Origin: Mycolicibacterium poriferae
GTDB taxonomy: Bacteria; Actinomycetota; Actinomycetes; Mycobacteriales; Mycobacteriaceae
Assembly (NCBI RefSeq): GCF_010728325.1
Contig: NZ_AP022570.1
Coordinates: forward strand, 992,001 to 1,056,000
DNA length: 64,000 nucleotides
Direction: 5' to 3'
The notes under the pieces were generated by a model. It saw nothing but the letters and a program-made list of their open reading frames with translations. It was not told the DNA's origin and ran no database searches. The position numbers were made by a program, and so were the translations under genes. Each line of letters begins with the position of its first letter. The stretch's first letter is position 1. Of the stretch, positions 51,480 through 59,942 are shown piece after piece.

Positions 51480-52886
51480 ATGGCTGAGGTGCATCTCGGG
51501 CACGTGTTCCACATCGCCGGACAGCCCGTCATCGCCGATGCGTCTGCCGCGCTCGTATCGATACCCGACGGCGCGCTCGTCGTCGCCGACGGGCGGATCG
51601 CCTACTGCGGAGAACGCGACGCGGTGCCCGCGGAGTTCGCCTCGGCGCGGGTCCGCGACCATCGTCCCGGGTTCCTGGTGCCGGGATTCGTCGACACCCA
51701 CATCCACTTCCCACAGACCTACGCCGGCGACTCCTACGGCGGCGGACAGCTGCTGGAGTGGCTCGAGGGATGCATCTTCCCGGCCGAGGCCCGGCTCGCG
51801 GACCCGGATTTCGCTCGGCGCATCGCGACCGAGTTCTGCGATCGACGGATCTCTGCGGGCACCACCGCGGCGATGGTGTTCGGTTCGGCCTTCCCGCACG
51901 CGCAGGACGCGCTGTTCACCGAAACCCGGCGGCGGGGTCTGCGCATCGTCAGCGGGCGCGGCATCCAGACCGTGGGGCCGGCCTCCGCCGGCGCCCTGAT
52001 CACTTCCGAAGCTGACGCGCTGCGGCTGACCCGTCAGGAGATCGAGACCTGGCACGCCGCCGACACGAATGACGTCGCCACCGCGCTGCTGCACGTCGCG
52101 ATCGTCCCCCGGTTCTCCCTGTCGGTCACCGCCGAGACATTGAAAGGTCTTGGGGAACTGTATGACTCGGTTCGTGACCGCGGTGTGTACCTGCACACCC
52201 ACCTCAACGAGAACAATCGGCCGGGCACCGGCGAGATCGACACCGTCAAACGACTCTTCGGCGTCGAGAGCTATCTCGACACCTACGACGGCAAGTTCCT
52301 GCCCGGGTCGTCGGTCGGCGGTTCGAGCCTGCTGGGTCGCCGCACGATCCTGGCCCACTGCGTGCACTGCTCCGACACTGAGCTGGCTCGGATGGCCGAG
52401 ACGAGCACGTCGATCGCGCACTGCCCGGTGTCGCAGTTGTTCCTCGGGTCGGGCACCATGCCGTGGCGGCGCACCGTCGCCTCCGGTGTGAACATCGCGG
52501 CCGGAACGGATTTCGGCGGCGGCGACGAGTGGCTGATCCCGCGCGTGCTCGCCGACGCATTCAAGGTGCACATCAGCGAGCCCGGCAGTGACAGCGTCTC
52601 CATGCACCCCGCCGAGATGCTGTTCCTCGGCACACTTGCCGGCGCCCGTGCCCTGGACATGGAGGACCGCTTCGGCAACTTCGACGTCGGCAAGGAGGCC
52701 GACGTCGTGGTCGTCGACCCCTCCCGGTCCCCGGCGTTGGCCAGTGCTGTCGACTACGGCGTTCGCTCGTCCGACCCGGCGATGGCGGCCCAGCAGACCC
52801 TGTTCGCGCTGTTGATGGGGCTGCGTGAGCCGGCGATCAGCGAGGTCTACGTGCAGGGCCGGCGCGTTGACGACGGCCCGCGATGA
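51480..52886 (+). CDS. guaD: guanine deaminase
   Basis: This 468-aa amidohydrolase converts guanine to xanthine and ammonia. The zinc motif is PGFVDTHIHFPQT. The guanine-deaminase block is LEWLEGCIFPAEARLADPDFA. HTHLNEN, LAHCVHCSD and GTDFGGGDEWL carry the other metal ligands, and the C-terminal composite domain ends KEADVVVVDPSRS. Cytosolic. Together with the xanthine-dehydrogenase-type genes elsewhere in the window it could feed purine degradation, but the two are 39 kb apart and that enzyme looks aldehyde-type, so the link is weak. Confidence 0.93.
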   Translation: MAEVHLGHVFHIAGQPVIADASAALVSIPDGALVVADGRIAYCGERDAVPAEFASARVRDHRPGFLVPGFVDTHIHFPQTYAGDSYGGGQLLEWLEGCIFPAEARLADPDFARRIATEFCDRRISAGTTAAMVFGSAFPHAQDALFTETRRRGLRIVSGRGIQTVGPASAGALITSEADALRLTRQEIETWHAADTNDVATALLHVAIVPRFSLSVTAETLKGLGELYDSVRDRGVYLHTHLNENNRPGTGEIDTVKRLFGVESYLDTYDGKFLPGSSVGGSSLLGRRTILAHCVHCSDTELARMAETSTSIAHCPVSQLFLGSGTMPWRRTVASGVNIAAGTDFGGGDEWLIPRVLADAFKVHISEPGSDSVSMHPAEMLFLGTLAGARALDMEDRFGNFDVGKEADVVVVDPSRSPALASAVDYGVRSSDPAMAAQQTLFALLMGLREPAISEVYVQGRRVDDGPR

Positions 52887-52933
52887 CTTCTCGGTGACGT
52901 GCGGGTCGGTACTGGGGAGAAAGAGAGGATCAC

Positions 52934-53287
52934 ATGCCGATCTCGCACGTGCTGGCCGTCGTTCCGGTGACCGACATCGAGGCCAGCAGGCGGTGGTACA
53001 CCGCGTTGTTCGACCGCTCCGCAGACAACAATCCGATGCCCTCGCTGGTCGAGTGGCAGGTGCTGCCCGGGGCCTGGGTGCAGGTGTTCGCCGACGAGAC
53101 CGCCGCGGGCCAGGCCTACCTGAATCTCGCGGTCGACGACCTCGACCAGCATGTCGACGACCTGCGCCGGCGCGGTCTGCATCCGGGTGAGATCAGCGCG
53201 GCGGACAAAGGGGTGCGACTGAGCCGGCTCAGCGACCCGGATGGCAACACCATCGGGCTGATCGGCGGGTTCCGGGTGGTGTACTGA
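52934..53287 (+). CDS. VOC family protein (glyoxalase-like)
   Basis: The 117-aa vicinal-oxygen-chelate domain protein has the repeated beta-alpha-beta-beta-beta pattern: ISHVLAVVPVTDIEASRRWYTALF and LNLAVDDLDQHVDDLRRRGLHPG, ending LSDPDGNTIGLIGGF. Ligands of a metal centre are partly kept (Glu/Asp-Asn). The substrate cannot be told. The start ATG has AGAAAGAGAGG upstream. It follows guanine deaminase by 47 bp and may share its transcript. Confidence 0.85.
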   Translation: MPISHVLAVVPVTDIEASRRWYTALFDRSADNNPMPSLVEWQVLPGAWVQVFADETAAGQAYLNLAVDDLDQHVDDLRRRGLHPGEISAADKGVRLSRLSDPDGNTIGLIGGFRVVY

Positions 53288-53366
53288 GCATCGCGTAAAG
53301 ACATTGGTGGCCTGGTGTTCGCGGCCCGCTCACGGAACCGACACCTGCCGACGCCACAGTGGTCAC

Positions 53367-53834
53367 GTGTCCGTCGACGTGGCACTCGCCCCGCCGCAGC
53401 GCTTCCACAGCTGGTGTGCGCACCTCGTGGCGCGGCTGCCGTTCGGGCTGGCCGGCGTGGTCGCCCCCACCTTCCTGGGCTTCTGCCTGATCAACAGCTT
53501 CACCTTCGGGGTGGACCTCGTCTTGCTGGTCAGCCTGCACGGCCTGCTCGGCGTGCCCTACCCGGTTGCGGTCAGCGTCGCCTACGGGTGCGCGTTCGGG
53601 CTGAGCTACGCGCTGAACCGGTATTTCAACTTTCGTTCGCATGCGCCGGTGGGGCCACAGCTGAGCGTCTACATCGTCGTGGTGGTGATCAACTACGTCG
53701 CGTTCATCCTCGCGGCGTCCTCGGCGCTGACCACGCTGGGCCTGGACTACCGGGTGGCACGCCTGCTGGCCGGTGCCTGCGAAGCGGTCTACATGTACTC
53801 GGCGATGCGCTGGGTGGTGTTCCGCCGGTCCTGA
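53367..53834 (+). CDS. GtrA family membrane protein
   Basis: The 155-aa protein has four spans in the GtrA pattern (AGVVAPTFLGFCLINSFTFGVDLVLLVSL, VAVSVAYGCAFGLSYALNRYFNF, LSVYIVVVVINYVAFILAAS, YSAMRWVVF). The motif LNRYFNFRS after the second span is the family hallmark. GtrA proteins flip or help flip polyprenyl-linked sugars. The start is GTG at 53367, within a longer open frame from 53304. Confidence 0.84.
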   Translation: MSVDVALAPPQRFHSWCAHLVARLPFGLAGVVAPTFLGFCLINSFTFGVDLVLLVSLHGLLGVPYPVAVSVAYGCAFGLSYALNRYFNFRSHAPVGPQLSVYIVVVVINYVAFILAASSALTTLGLDYRVARLLAGACEAVYMYSAMRWVVFRRS

Positions 53835-53953
53835 CCGTCACCGTGATCTGAAGATCGGCGATTGATCGCCCGACCGTTCGGGTAGACGTGCACCGATTGC
53901 ACGACGGTGTCAGTCAGCGGCCGACCACTGCGGCGACGGTGAGGACCCCACAC

Positions 53954-55198
53954 ATGACAACGCCCGAACGCCCCGCGCTCGATCCCGACGTGTCCGAAAG
54001 GCCGCGACCGCCCGCCGAATCGACCCGGGTGGCTCTGCTGGGGGCCATGTTCCTGATGGCGACCAGCGCGGTCGGGCCCGGCTTCATCACCCAGACCACC
54101 GACTTCACCATGCGGCTCGGTGCCGCCTTCGCCTTCGCGATCGTCGCCTCGATCGTCATCGACTTCGCCGTGCAGTTGAACGTGTGGCGGGTGATCGGCG
54201 TCTCGGGCCTGCGCGCCCACGAACTCGGCAACCGGGTTCTGCCGGGGGTCGGCTACGCACTGGCGGCCCTCGTGGTGCTCGGCGGCCTGGTCTTCAACAT
54301 CGGCAACACCAGCGGGGCCGGGCTGGGCACCGACGCGATGTTCGGCCTCGACCCGCGCATCGGAGGTGCGGTCTCCGCGCTGATCGCCATCGCCGTGTTC
54401 CTGAGCAAGCGGGCCGGTGTCGCGCTGGACCGGATCGTCGTCGTCCTCGGGGCCGGAATGATCGCGATGACCGCCTACACCGCCATCGTGTCGCGGCCGC
54501 CGCTCGGTGAGGCGCTGCGCAACGCGGTGCTGCCCGAGTCGATCGACTTCCTCGCCATCACGACGATCGTCGGCGGTACCGTGGGTGGCTACATCACCTA
54601 CGCCGGTGCGCACCGCATGCTCGACACCGGCATCACCGGACCCGCCAACGTCGGACGCATCACCAGCGCCTCGGTGTACGGCATCCTCGTCACCGGCGTC
54701 ATGCGGGCGCTGCTGTTCCTGGCGATCCTGGGTGTGACTGCCGGCGGAGTCGCCCTGGCGAAGGACAATCCGACCGCCTCGGCTTTCGAGACCGCCCTGG
54801 GAACCGCCGGTGGTGTCTTCTTCGGCGTCATCCTCTGGGCGGCATCGATCACGTCGGTGATCGGTGCGGCATACACCTCGGTGTCCTTTCTCACCAAGTC
54901 GGAGACGTCCCGACGCCGGCAGAACGTGTTGACGGTCGGTTTCATCGCGATCAGCGCCGCGCTGTTCGTGCTCCTCGGCGCCGCACCGGTGAAGCTGCTC
55001 ATCTTCGCCGGCGCGTTCAACGGGCTGATCCTGCCCATCGGTTTCACGATCGTGGTCTGGGTGGCCTGGATGCGCCGCGACCTGCTCGGCGGATATCGGT
55101 ATCCGCTGTGGCTGAAGGTGATTGCGCTGGCCGTGTGGCTGTTGACGCTGTATCTGGGTTGGATGTCGCTGAGCGAGCTGCCCGGGGTGTGGAGCTGA
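53954..55198 (+). CDS. NRAMP-type transporter
   Basis: The 414-aa protein has about eleven spans in the NRAMP/LeuT fold. The first span holds SAVGPGFITQTTDF in place of the usual GPG metal-binding Asp-Pro-Gly; the canonical metal DPGN is absent. It therefore belongs to the YcsG-like branch, which may move something other than Mn2+. It is followed 9 bp downstream by a DUF1445 gene, the same partner as in Bacillus ycsG-ycsI, near 5-oxoproline genes. The ATG at 53954 is preferred to a longer frame from 53888. Confidence 0.83.
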   Translation: MTTPERPALDPDVSERPRPPAESTRVALLGAMFLMATSAVGPGFITQTTDFTMRLGAAFAFAIVASIVIDFAVQLNVWRVIGVSGLRAHELGNRVLPGVGYALAALVVLGGLVFNIGNTSGAGLGTDAMFGLDPRIGGAVSALIAIAVFLSKRAGVALDRIVVVLGAGMIAMTAYTAIVSRPPLGEALRNAVLPESIDFLAITTIVGGTVGGYITYAGAHRMLDTGITGPANVGRITSASVYGILVTGVMRALLFLAILGVTAGGVALAKDNPTASAFETALGTAGGVFFGVILWAASITSVIGAAYTSVSFLTKSETSRRRQNVLTVGFIAISAALFVLLGAAPVKLLIFAGAFNGLILPIGFTIVVWVAWMRRDLLGGYRYPLWLKVIALAVWLLTLYLGWMSLSELPGVWS

Positions 55199-55207
55199 GC
55201 GGCGGCC

Positions 55208-55996
55208 ATGTCCGCTGATCCGGCCGGCATCTCGCCCGCGCAGGCGCGGAGCCGATTCCGCGCGGGGCTCAGAGTTCCGACCGCAGGATGGTCGGCGGGT
55301 CACGCCCAGGCCAACCTGATCGCCGTGCCGCGTGACTACGCCTTCGAGCTGCTGCTGTTCGCCCAGCGAAACCCCAAGGCCTGCCCGGTACTCGACGTCC
55401 TCGAACCCGGAAACCAAAGCGGCCCAGCGCTTCCCGACGGCGACATCCGCACCGACCTGCCGGCCTACCGGGTCTACGTCGACGGAGAGCTCGTCGCCGA
55501 GCCCAGCGATGTGCTCGAGTTCTGGACCGACGATCTGGTTGCCTTCGCGATCGGCTGCAGCTTCACCTTCGAAGCGGCACTGCAGGATTCAGGGGTACCG
55601 GTCCGCCACATCGAACAGGGGCGCAACGTGCCGATGTACCGGACCAACCGGATGTGCCGCCCGGCCGGGCGGATGAGCGGCCCGCTCGTGGTGTCCATGC
55701 GGCCGGTTGCCCCTGAACAGGTCGCCGACGCGGTGCGTATCACCTCGCGTTATCCCTCGGTGCACGGCGCCCCGGTGCACGTCGGGGATCCGGCCGCGCT
55801 GGGTATCGCGGATCTCGCGGCACCGGATTTCGGTGATCCGGTCGACATTAAGCCCGCAGAGATACCCGTCTTCTGGGCTTGCGGTGTCACCCCGCAGGCG
55901 GCCGTCATGCAGACCCGCCCGCCGTTGGCGATCGGTCATGCGCCCGGGCACATGCTGATCACCGATCTGCGCGACGCCGAACTGGTGGTGCCCTAA
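55208..55996 (+). CDS. DUF1445 putative hydro-lyase (D-glutamate cyclase-like)
   Basis: The 262-aa protein has the UPF0317/DUF1445 blocks: [59 protein letters not shown] and [31 protein letters not shown]. Related proteins cyclise D-glutamate to 5-oxoproline. It is coupled to the NRAMP-type transporter, so the two probably handle the same small acid. The stop overlaps the converging VOC gene's stop by 4 bp. Confidence 0.85.
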   Translation: MSADPAGISPAQARSRFRAGLRVPTAGWSAGHAQANLIAVPRDYAFELLLFAQRNPKACPVLDVLEPGNQSGPALPDGDIRTDLPAYRVYVDGELVAEPSDVLEFWTDDLVAFAIGCSFTFEAALQDSGVPVRHIEQGRNVPMYRTNRMCRPAGRMSGPLVVSMRPVAPEQVADAVRITSRYPSVHGAPVHVGDPAALGIADLAAPDFGDPVDIKPAEIPVFWACGVTPQAAVMQTRPPLAIGHAPGHMLITDLRDAELVVP

Positions 55997-56367
55997 CGAT
56001 CGGGGCTGTCGGCGTCGTAGCGGACGAACTGCACGGTCAACCCGCCGTCGTCGGTCAGCATCGCCGAATCGGCCTTGGCCGCACCCAGCCGGTAGGGCGG
56101 GCGCGTGACCTGCAGCGGCGGGGGAGGTGCTGCGGCTGCCGCGTCGACGTCCTCGACCTCGAAGGCGAGGTGTGCCAACCCGTCGGCGCCGGACTCGATG
56201 AGCTCGAGCTTGAACCCGCGGTCATCGGCGAGCATCGCGATCCTGCGCCCAGGATCGGCGCTGAGCGAGCCGACCCGTCGCACCACCATCCCGAGCCGCT
56301 GCAACATCGCGATGCGTTCCTCGAAATCGCTGACCTCGACGGCGATGTGGTCCAGTCGTGCGCTCAC
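55993..56367 (-). CDS. VOC family protein at the end of the ABC-transporter operon
   Basis: The 124-aa protein shows the vicinal-oxygen-chelate pattern: [52 protein letters not shown] and ending [13 protein letters not shown]. Two His/Glu ligand positions are plausible. It would act on a substrate brought in by the upstream ABC transporter. The GTG start overlaps the permease stop as GTGA. Confidence 0.8.
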   Translation of the reverse strand: MSARLDHIAVEVSDFEERIAMLQRLGMVVRRVGSLSADPGRRIAMLADDRGFKLELIESGADGLAHLAFEVEDVDAAAAAPPPPLQVTRPPYRLGAAKADSAMLTDDGGLTVQFVRYDADSPDR

Positions 56368-57215
56368 CGGCCCGGCCCCGTCCACGCTCCGGTCACCCGC
56401 TGCCCCAACCAGCCGATGAACCAGAACACCACGATGCCCAGCGACGACGACGCGAAGATCGCGGCGATCAGGCCCTCGTAGTTCAGATTCGCCCGGTAGA
56501 TGTCGAGCAGCCGGCCGATCCCCGGATAGCCCTGCCGGAAGAAGAAGTCGCTGACGATCGCACCGATCACCGACAGTCCGCCGGCGATCCGGATCCCGGT
56601 GAACATCGCGGGCAGTGCATTGGGGAAGGCGATGGTGCGCAACCGGGTCCACCGCGACGCGTTGTGCAAGGTCGCCAGGTCGTGCAGGCCCGGATCGGCG
56701 GACTTGAGTCCGAACAGCGTGTTGGTGATGATCGGGAACAGGCTCATCACCACGCACACGATGACCCGGCTCGAGAAGTTGAAGCCGAGCCACAACCCGA
56801 CCAACGGCACGATCGCGACGATCGGCAGCGTCTGAACGATCACCGCGTACGGATAGATCGACTCCTCGAGCCAGCGGGCCTGGCTCATCAGCACCGCGAC
56901 CGTGACACCGACGAGCACCGCTACGCCCAGCCCGGTCAATGCGACCGTCGCGGTCTGGGTCAGCGCGGCGGCGATGGCCGAACGCGAATTCGGGTCGACC
57001 AGTCCCGTGTGGGCGACCGCCCAGGGCGGCGGCAGCAGGAATCGGCGGCGCTCGTCGAGCACCAGGTACGTGACCGCCACCCACAGGCTCAGACCGGCCA
57101 ACAGGACCAACGCGGGCAACACGACGCGCCGGACACGGTGCGTCGCCGAGCGACGTGGCGTCGAGGTGGTCGTCGAGTGTGTGAGGACTCGCGGCGATTC
57201 GGTGGCTGTGCTCAT
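56364..57215 (-). CDS. ABC transporter permease (SsuC/TauC type)
   Basis: The 283-aa permease has about six spans, with the characteristic ABC-permease loop near the end (ASRWTRLRTIAFPNALPAMFTGIRIAGGLSVIGAIVSDFFFRQGYPGIG) that docks the ATPase. The type carries sulfonates, taurine, nitrate or pyrimidine precursors in relatives; the substrate here is unknown. Its stop overlaps the VOC gene by 4 bp and its start overlaps the ATPase gene by 4 bp. Confidence 0.9.
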   Translation of the reverse strand: MSTATESPRVLTHSTTTSTPRRSATHRVRRVVLPALVLLAGLSLWVAVTYLVLDERRRFLLPPPWAVAHTGLVDPNSRSAIAAALTQTATVALTGLGVAVLVGVTVAVLMSQARWLEESIYPYAVIVQTLPIVAIVPLVGLWLGFNFSSRVIVCVVMSLFPIITNTLFGLKSADPGLHDLATLHNASRWTRLRTIAFPNALPAMFTGIRIAGGLSVIGAIVSDFFFRQGYPGIGRLLDIYRANLNYEGLIAAIFASSSLGIVVFWFIGWLGQRVTGAWTGPGR

Positions 57216-57976
57216 CGGCTCACCGCCCGCAATGCATCGGAGGCTGCGGCGCAGACTTCGGCGAACTGCGCCGAGTACCGCAGCTCGTCGCCGCGTGGGT
57301 AGGCGAACGGCACGTCGATGTCGGCGACGATGCGACCCGGCCGCGGCGACATGACCAGCACCCGGGTGCCCAGGTACACCGCCTCGGCGATGGAATGCGT
57401 GACGAACACCCCGGCGAACGGGGCGTCCCGGAAGACCTCGATGAGCTCATCGTTGAGGCGTTCGCGGCTCAGTTCGTCCAGCGCGCCGAACGGCTCGTCG
57501 AACAGGAAGACGTCCGGGCGTAACGTCAGCGATCGGGCGATCGACGCACGCATCCGCATGCCACCGGAAAGCTGTCGCGGGTAGTGCTTTTCGAAACCGG
57601 ACAGGTTCACCCGGTCGATGGCCTGCTGGGCGAGGCGGCGACGCTCGGCCCTCCCGATACCGTTGAGCTCGGCCAGGTAGCCGACGTTGCCGATCAGCGT
57701 GCGCCACGGCATGAGCGTGGGGTCCTGGAAGACGTAACCCAGCTCCCCGCGCACCGACACCGTTCCGGCGGTGGGACGAAGCAGACCCGAGGCCAGCTTG
57801 AGCACCGTGGACTTGCCGCAACCGGAGGCGCCGACGATGCTCACCATCTGCCCGGGTGTCACCTCGAGATCGACGCCGTCGAGCACCTCGGTCCCGTCCG
57901 GGTAGCGCATGCTCACATTCGACAGTCGAAGACCTTGCACGGCAGTGTCGTTCGGTGCGACGGCGACGGCACTCAC
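57212..57976 (-). CDS. ABC transporter ATP-binding protein (SsuB/TauB type)
   Basis: The 254-aa ATPase has Walker A GASGCGKST (about 48-56), the signature QLSGGMRMRASIARSLTLRPDVFLFDEPFGALD with Walker B, and switch His in THSIAEAVYLG. Pairs with the permease for nitrate/sulfonate-type import. The GTG at 57976 overlaps the FCD-regulator stop by 4 bp. Confidence 0.93.
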   Translation of the reverse strand: MSAVAVAPNDTAVQGLRLSNVSMRYPDGTEVLDGVDLEVTPGQMVSIVGASGCGKSTVLKLASGLLRPTAGTVSVRGELGYVFQDPTLMPWRTLIGNVGYLAELNGIGRAERRRLAQQAIDRVNLSGFEKHYPRQLSGGMRMRASIARSLTLRPDVFLFDEPFGALDELSRERLNDELIEVFRDAPFAGVFVTHSIAEAVYLGTRVLVMSPRPGRIVADIDVPFAYPRGDELRYSAQFAEVCAAASDALRAVSR

Positions 57977-58653
57977 AGCATCTCCTCGATCGGGTCGCGC
58001 CGGTACTTCAACGAGAAGTCCTTGGTGGCGTTGGCGATGTGCACGCTCATCAATTGATCGGCCCCTTCCACGTCGGCGGCTTCGATGGCGTTGAGCAGGT
58101 CCGCGTGCTCGTCCCACGACGACGCTGCCCGGTTGGCGATGTCCACCGAGTACATCCACGCCACCTTCTTCATCAGATCGGCGATGATGCGCCGCGCGAC
58201 CTGATTGCCACTGGCCTGGGCCAGCAGATCGTGGTACTCGGTGTTGAGGGCGGCCAGGTCGTCGAGGCGACCCTGCGCCATCGCGGCCTCGGCCGCGTCC
58301 ATCACCCGATGCAGTTGCGCCAGGTGCGCGTCGGTGCGCCGTTGCGCCGCCGACCGGGCGATGAGCGTTTCCAGGTTCGCCCGCACCTCGAGGATGCTGC
58401 GTGCTTCGTCCTCGTCGAGGCGCGCGACGACGACACCGCGCCCCGGCCGCGACACCAGGAAGCCTTCGGCTTCCAGCACCCGCACCGCTTCGCGCACCGG
58501 GTTGCGTGAGACACCGAGCTCGGCGGCGACCTCGGCCTCGCCGAGGGCGGTTCCGGGGGCGCGCCAGCCCTTGATGATCTCTTCGCGCAGGCGATGGGCC
58601 ACTCGTTCGTGCAGTGGGTCCAGGCGCGATCGGCGGGTCAGTGCGTCGGTCAT
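57973..58653 (-). CDS. GntR/FadR-type (FCD) transcriptional regulator
   Basis: The 226-aa regulator has a GntR winged helix (HERVAHRLREEIIKGWRAPGTALGEAEVAAELGVSRNPVREAVRVLEAEGFLV) and an FCD ligand domain with likely metal-binding His/Asp/Glu. It lies inside the ABC/oxidase operon, which suggests feedback control of its own operon. A TGTATACA core lies at the start of the operon. The ATG at 58653 overlaps the oxidase stop by 4 bp. Confidence 0.91.
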   Translation of the reverse strand: MTDALTRRSRLDPLHERVAHRLREEIIKGWRAPGTALGEAEVAAELGVSRNPVREAVRVLEAEGFLVSRPGRGVVVARLDEDEARSILEVRANLETLIARSAAQRRTDAHLAQLHRVMDAAEAAMAQGRLDDLAALNTEYHDLLAQASGNQVARRIIADLMKKVAWMYSVDIANRAASSWDEHADLLNAIEAADVEGADQLMSVHIANATKDFSLKYRRDPIEEML

Positions 58654-59942
58654 GGCATCAGCTTGCCCGGGTTGAGCAGCCCACGCGGATCGAATGTGGC
58701 CGCCGCCGCCCGGTAGCCGTCGAGGCCGCCGTGGCTGCCGACGAGCCAGGTGTGCGGGTTGACCACCACGACTCCCAGCGCGCGCAGGGCCTCGATGCCT
58801 CTGGTCAGGGTCTCGTCGTCGACCCACGTGGACAGCAGCAGGCCGGAGAAACCCTTGCCGTAACGCCGGGGGGCATTCCCGTCCAGATGGATCCGCGCAT
58901 CCGGAAATGCGGCGCGCACGGCCTTTTCGTGTTCGACCACCGCCTCGCCGCGGATCTGCACGGCCGCCAACCGCGGGTCGGAGCGGTGAGCCCGCAGCGT
59001 GCTGTGGTTGTAGACGCTGCTCGTCATCGCGCGCACGGCGGTGTCGTCGATGGCCGTGACCCGGCCGCCGGCCGCGCCCGTGATCGTGCGGGCCGCCTCG
59101 GCGGTACCCACGTCGAGCATGGCACGCAGCAGCACCGCGCCGTCGTGACCGTCGTGCGCGATGAAGGTCTCCCAGACGGCGCGGTCGTCGACCGAGATCG
59201 CTCGCGGCGGCACCGGGAGATCCATCAGCTCACGTCCGGCCCGGGTGGCCGCGGCGAGGGTGTCGAATGCGGCGAACAGCACGGTGCGTTCCCGCTTGGG
59301 TGCGGTACACAACCTGGCTCGGGTGATGATGCCGGTCGTGCCGTAGGCGTGCAGGTGCCGGTCCATCGAATCGCCGGTGATGTCAACGGGTTCGGGGTTC
59401 TCCACGCAACCGACGACGGTGAGGCCCCTGACCCAGCCGTCCCAGATGGAACCGAACTCGATGGAGCCGATGCCCTGGTTGCCACCGGACAGGAAGCCGG
59501 CGACCGTGCTGGTCACGGTGCTCGGCATCACCGCGACCTCCCGGTTGTGTTCGGCCAGCGCCTGTTCCAGCGACGTGAAGGTGACGCCCGCCTCGACGAC
59601 GACGCTGTCCGCGTCGATGTCGCTGATGCCGGTGAGCCGGGTGGTGTCGAGCACGATGCCGGGCGCCATGGGAACGGACTGGCCGTAGTTGCTGGTGCCG
59701 GCGCCGCGCGGCGTCACCGCCAGCCGGCGCCGGTAGGCGAAGCCCAGCACGTCTGCGACCTGATCGGTGTGCTCGGGACTGACCGCGACGGAGGCGGGCA
59801 CCGAGCGCAGATCGCGCGACAGGATCGGTGACAGCCAGGAGAAGTCCCGCGACAACCGGTGGAGCACCTCGGGTCGGGTCTCCACCCCCGGCCGCCCGAC
59901 GAGTGCGGTGAGCTCGTCGGCCAGATCGGCCGAGACCGTCAC
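58650..59942 (-). CDS. FAD-linked oxidase (FAD_binding_4, GlcD-like)
   Basis: The 430-aa PCMH-type flavoprotein has FAD motifs PRGAGTSNYGQS and AGFLSGGNQGIGSIEFGSIWDG, and ends RGLLNPGKLMP, typical of glycolate/lactate-type oxidases. It probably oxidises the substrate brought in by the transporter, or a product of it. It has no membrane span. The GTG at 59942 overlaps the lipoprotein gene stop by 4 bp. A longer frame upstream is antisense chance. Confidence 0.88.
   Translation of the reverse strand: MTVSADLADELTALVGRPGVETRPEVLHRLSRDFSWLSPILSRDLRSVPASVAVSPEHTDQVADVLGFAYRRRLAVTPRGAGTSNYGQSVPMAPGIVLDTTRLTGISDIDADSVVVEAGVTFTSLEQALAEHNREVAVMPSTVTSTVAGFLSGGNQGIGSIEFGSIWDGWVRGLTVVGCVENPEPVDITGDSMDRHLHAYGTTGIITRARLCTAPKRERTVLFAAFDTLAAATRAGRELMDLPVPPRAISVDDRAVWETFIAHDGHDGAVLLRAMLDVGTAEAARTITGAAGGRVTAIDDTAVRAMTSSVYNHSTLRAHRSDPRLAAVQIRGEAVVEHEKAVRAAFPDARIHLDGNAPRRYGKGFSGLLLSTWVDDETLTRGIEALRALGVVVVNPHTWLVGSHGGLDGYRAAAATFDPRGLLNPGKLMP

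Noticed and set aside
53954..55198. Ordinary MntH manganese transporter
   Set aside because: The DPGN metal motif of the first span is missing and the gene is coupled to DUF1445, so a plain Mn transporter call is not supported.
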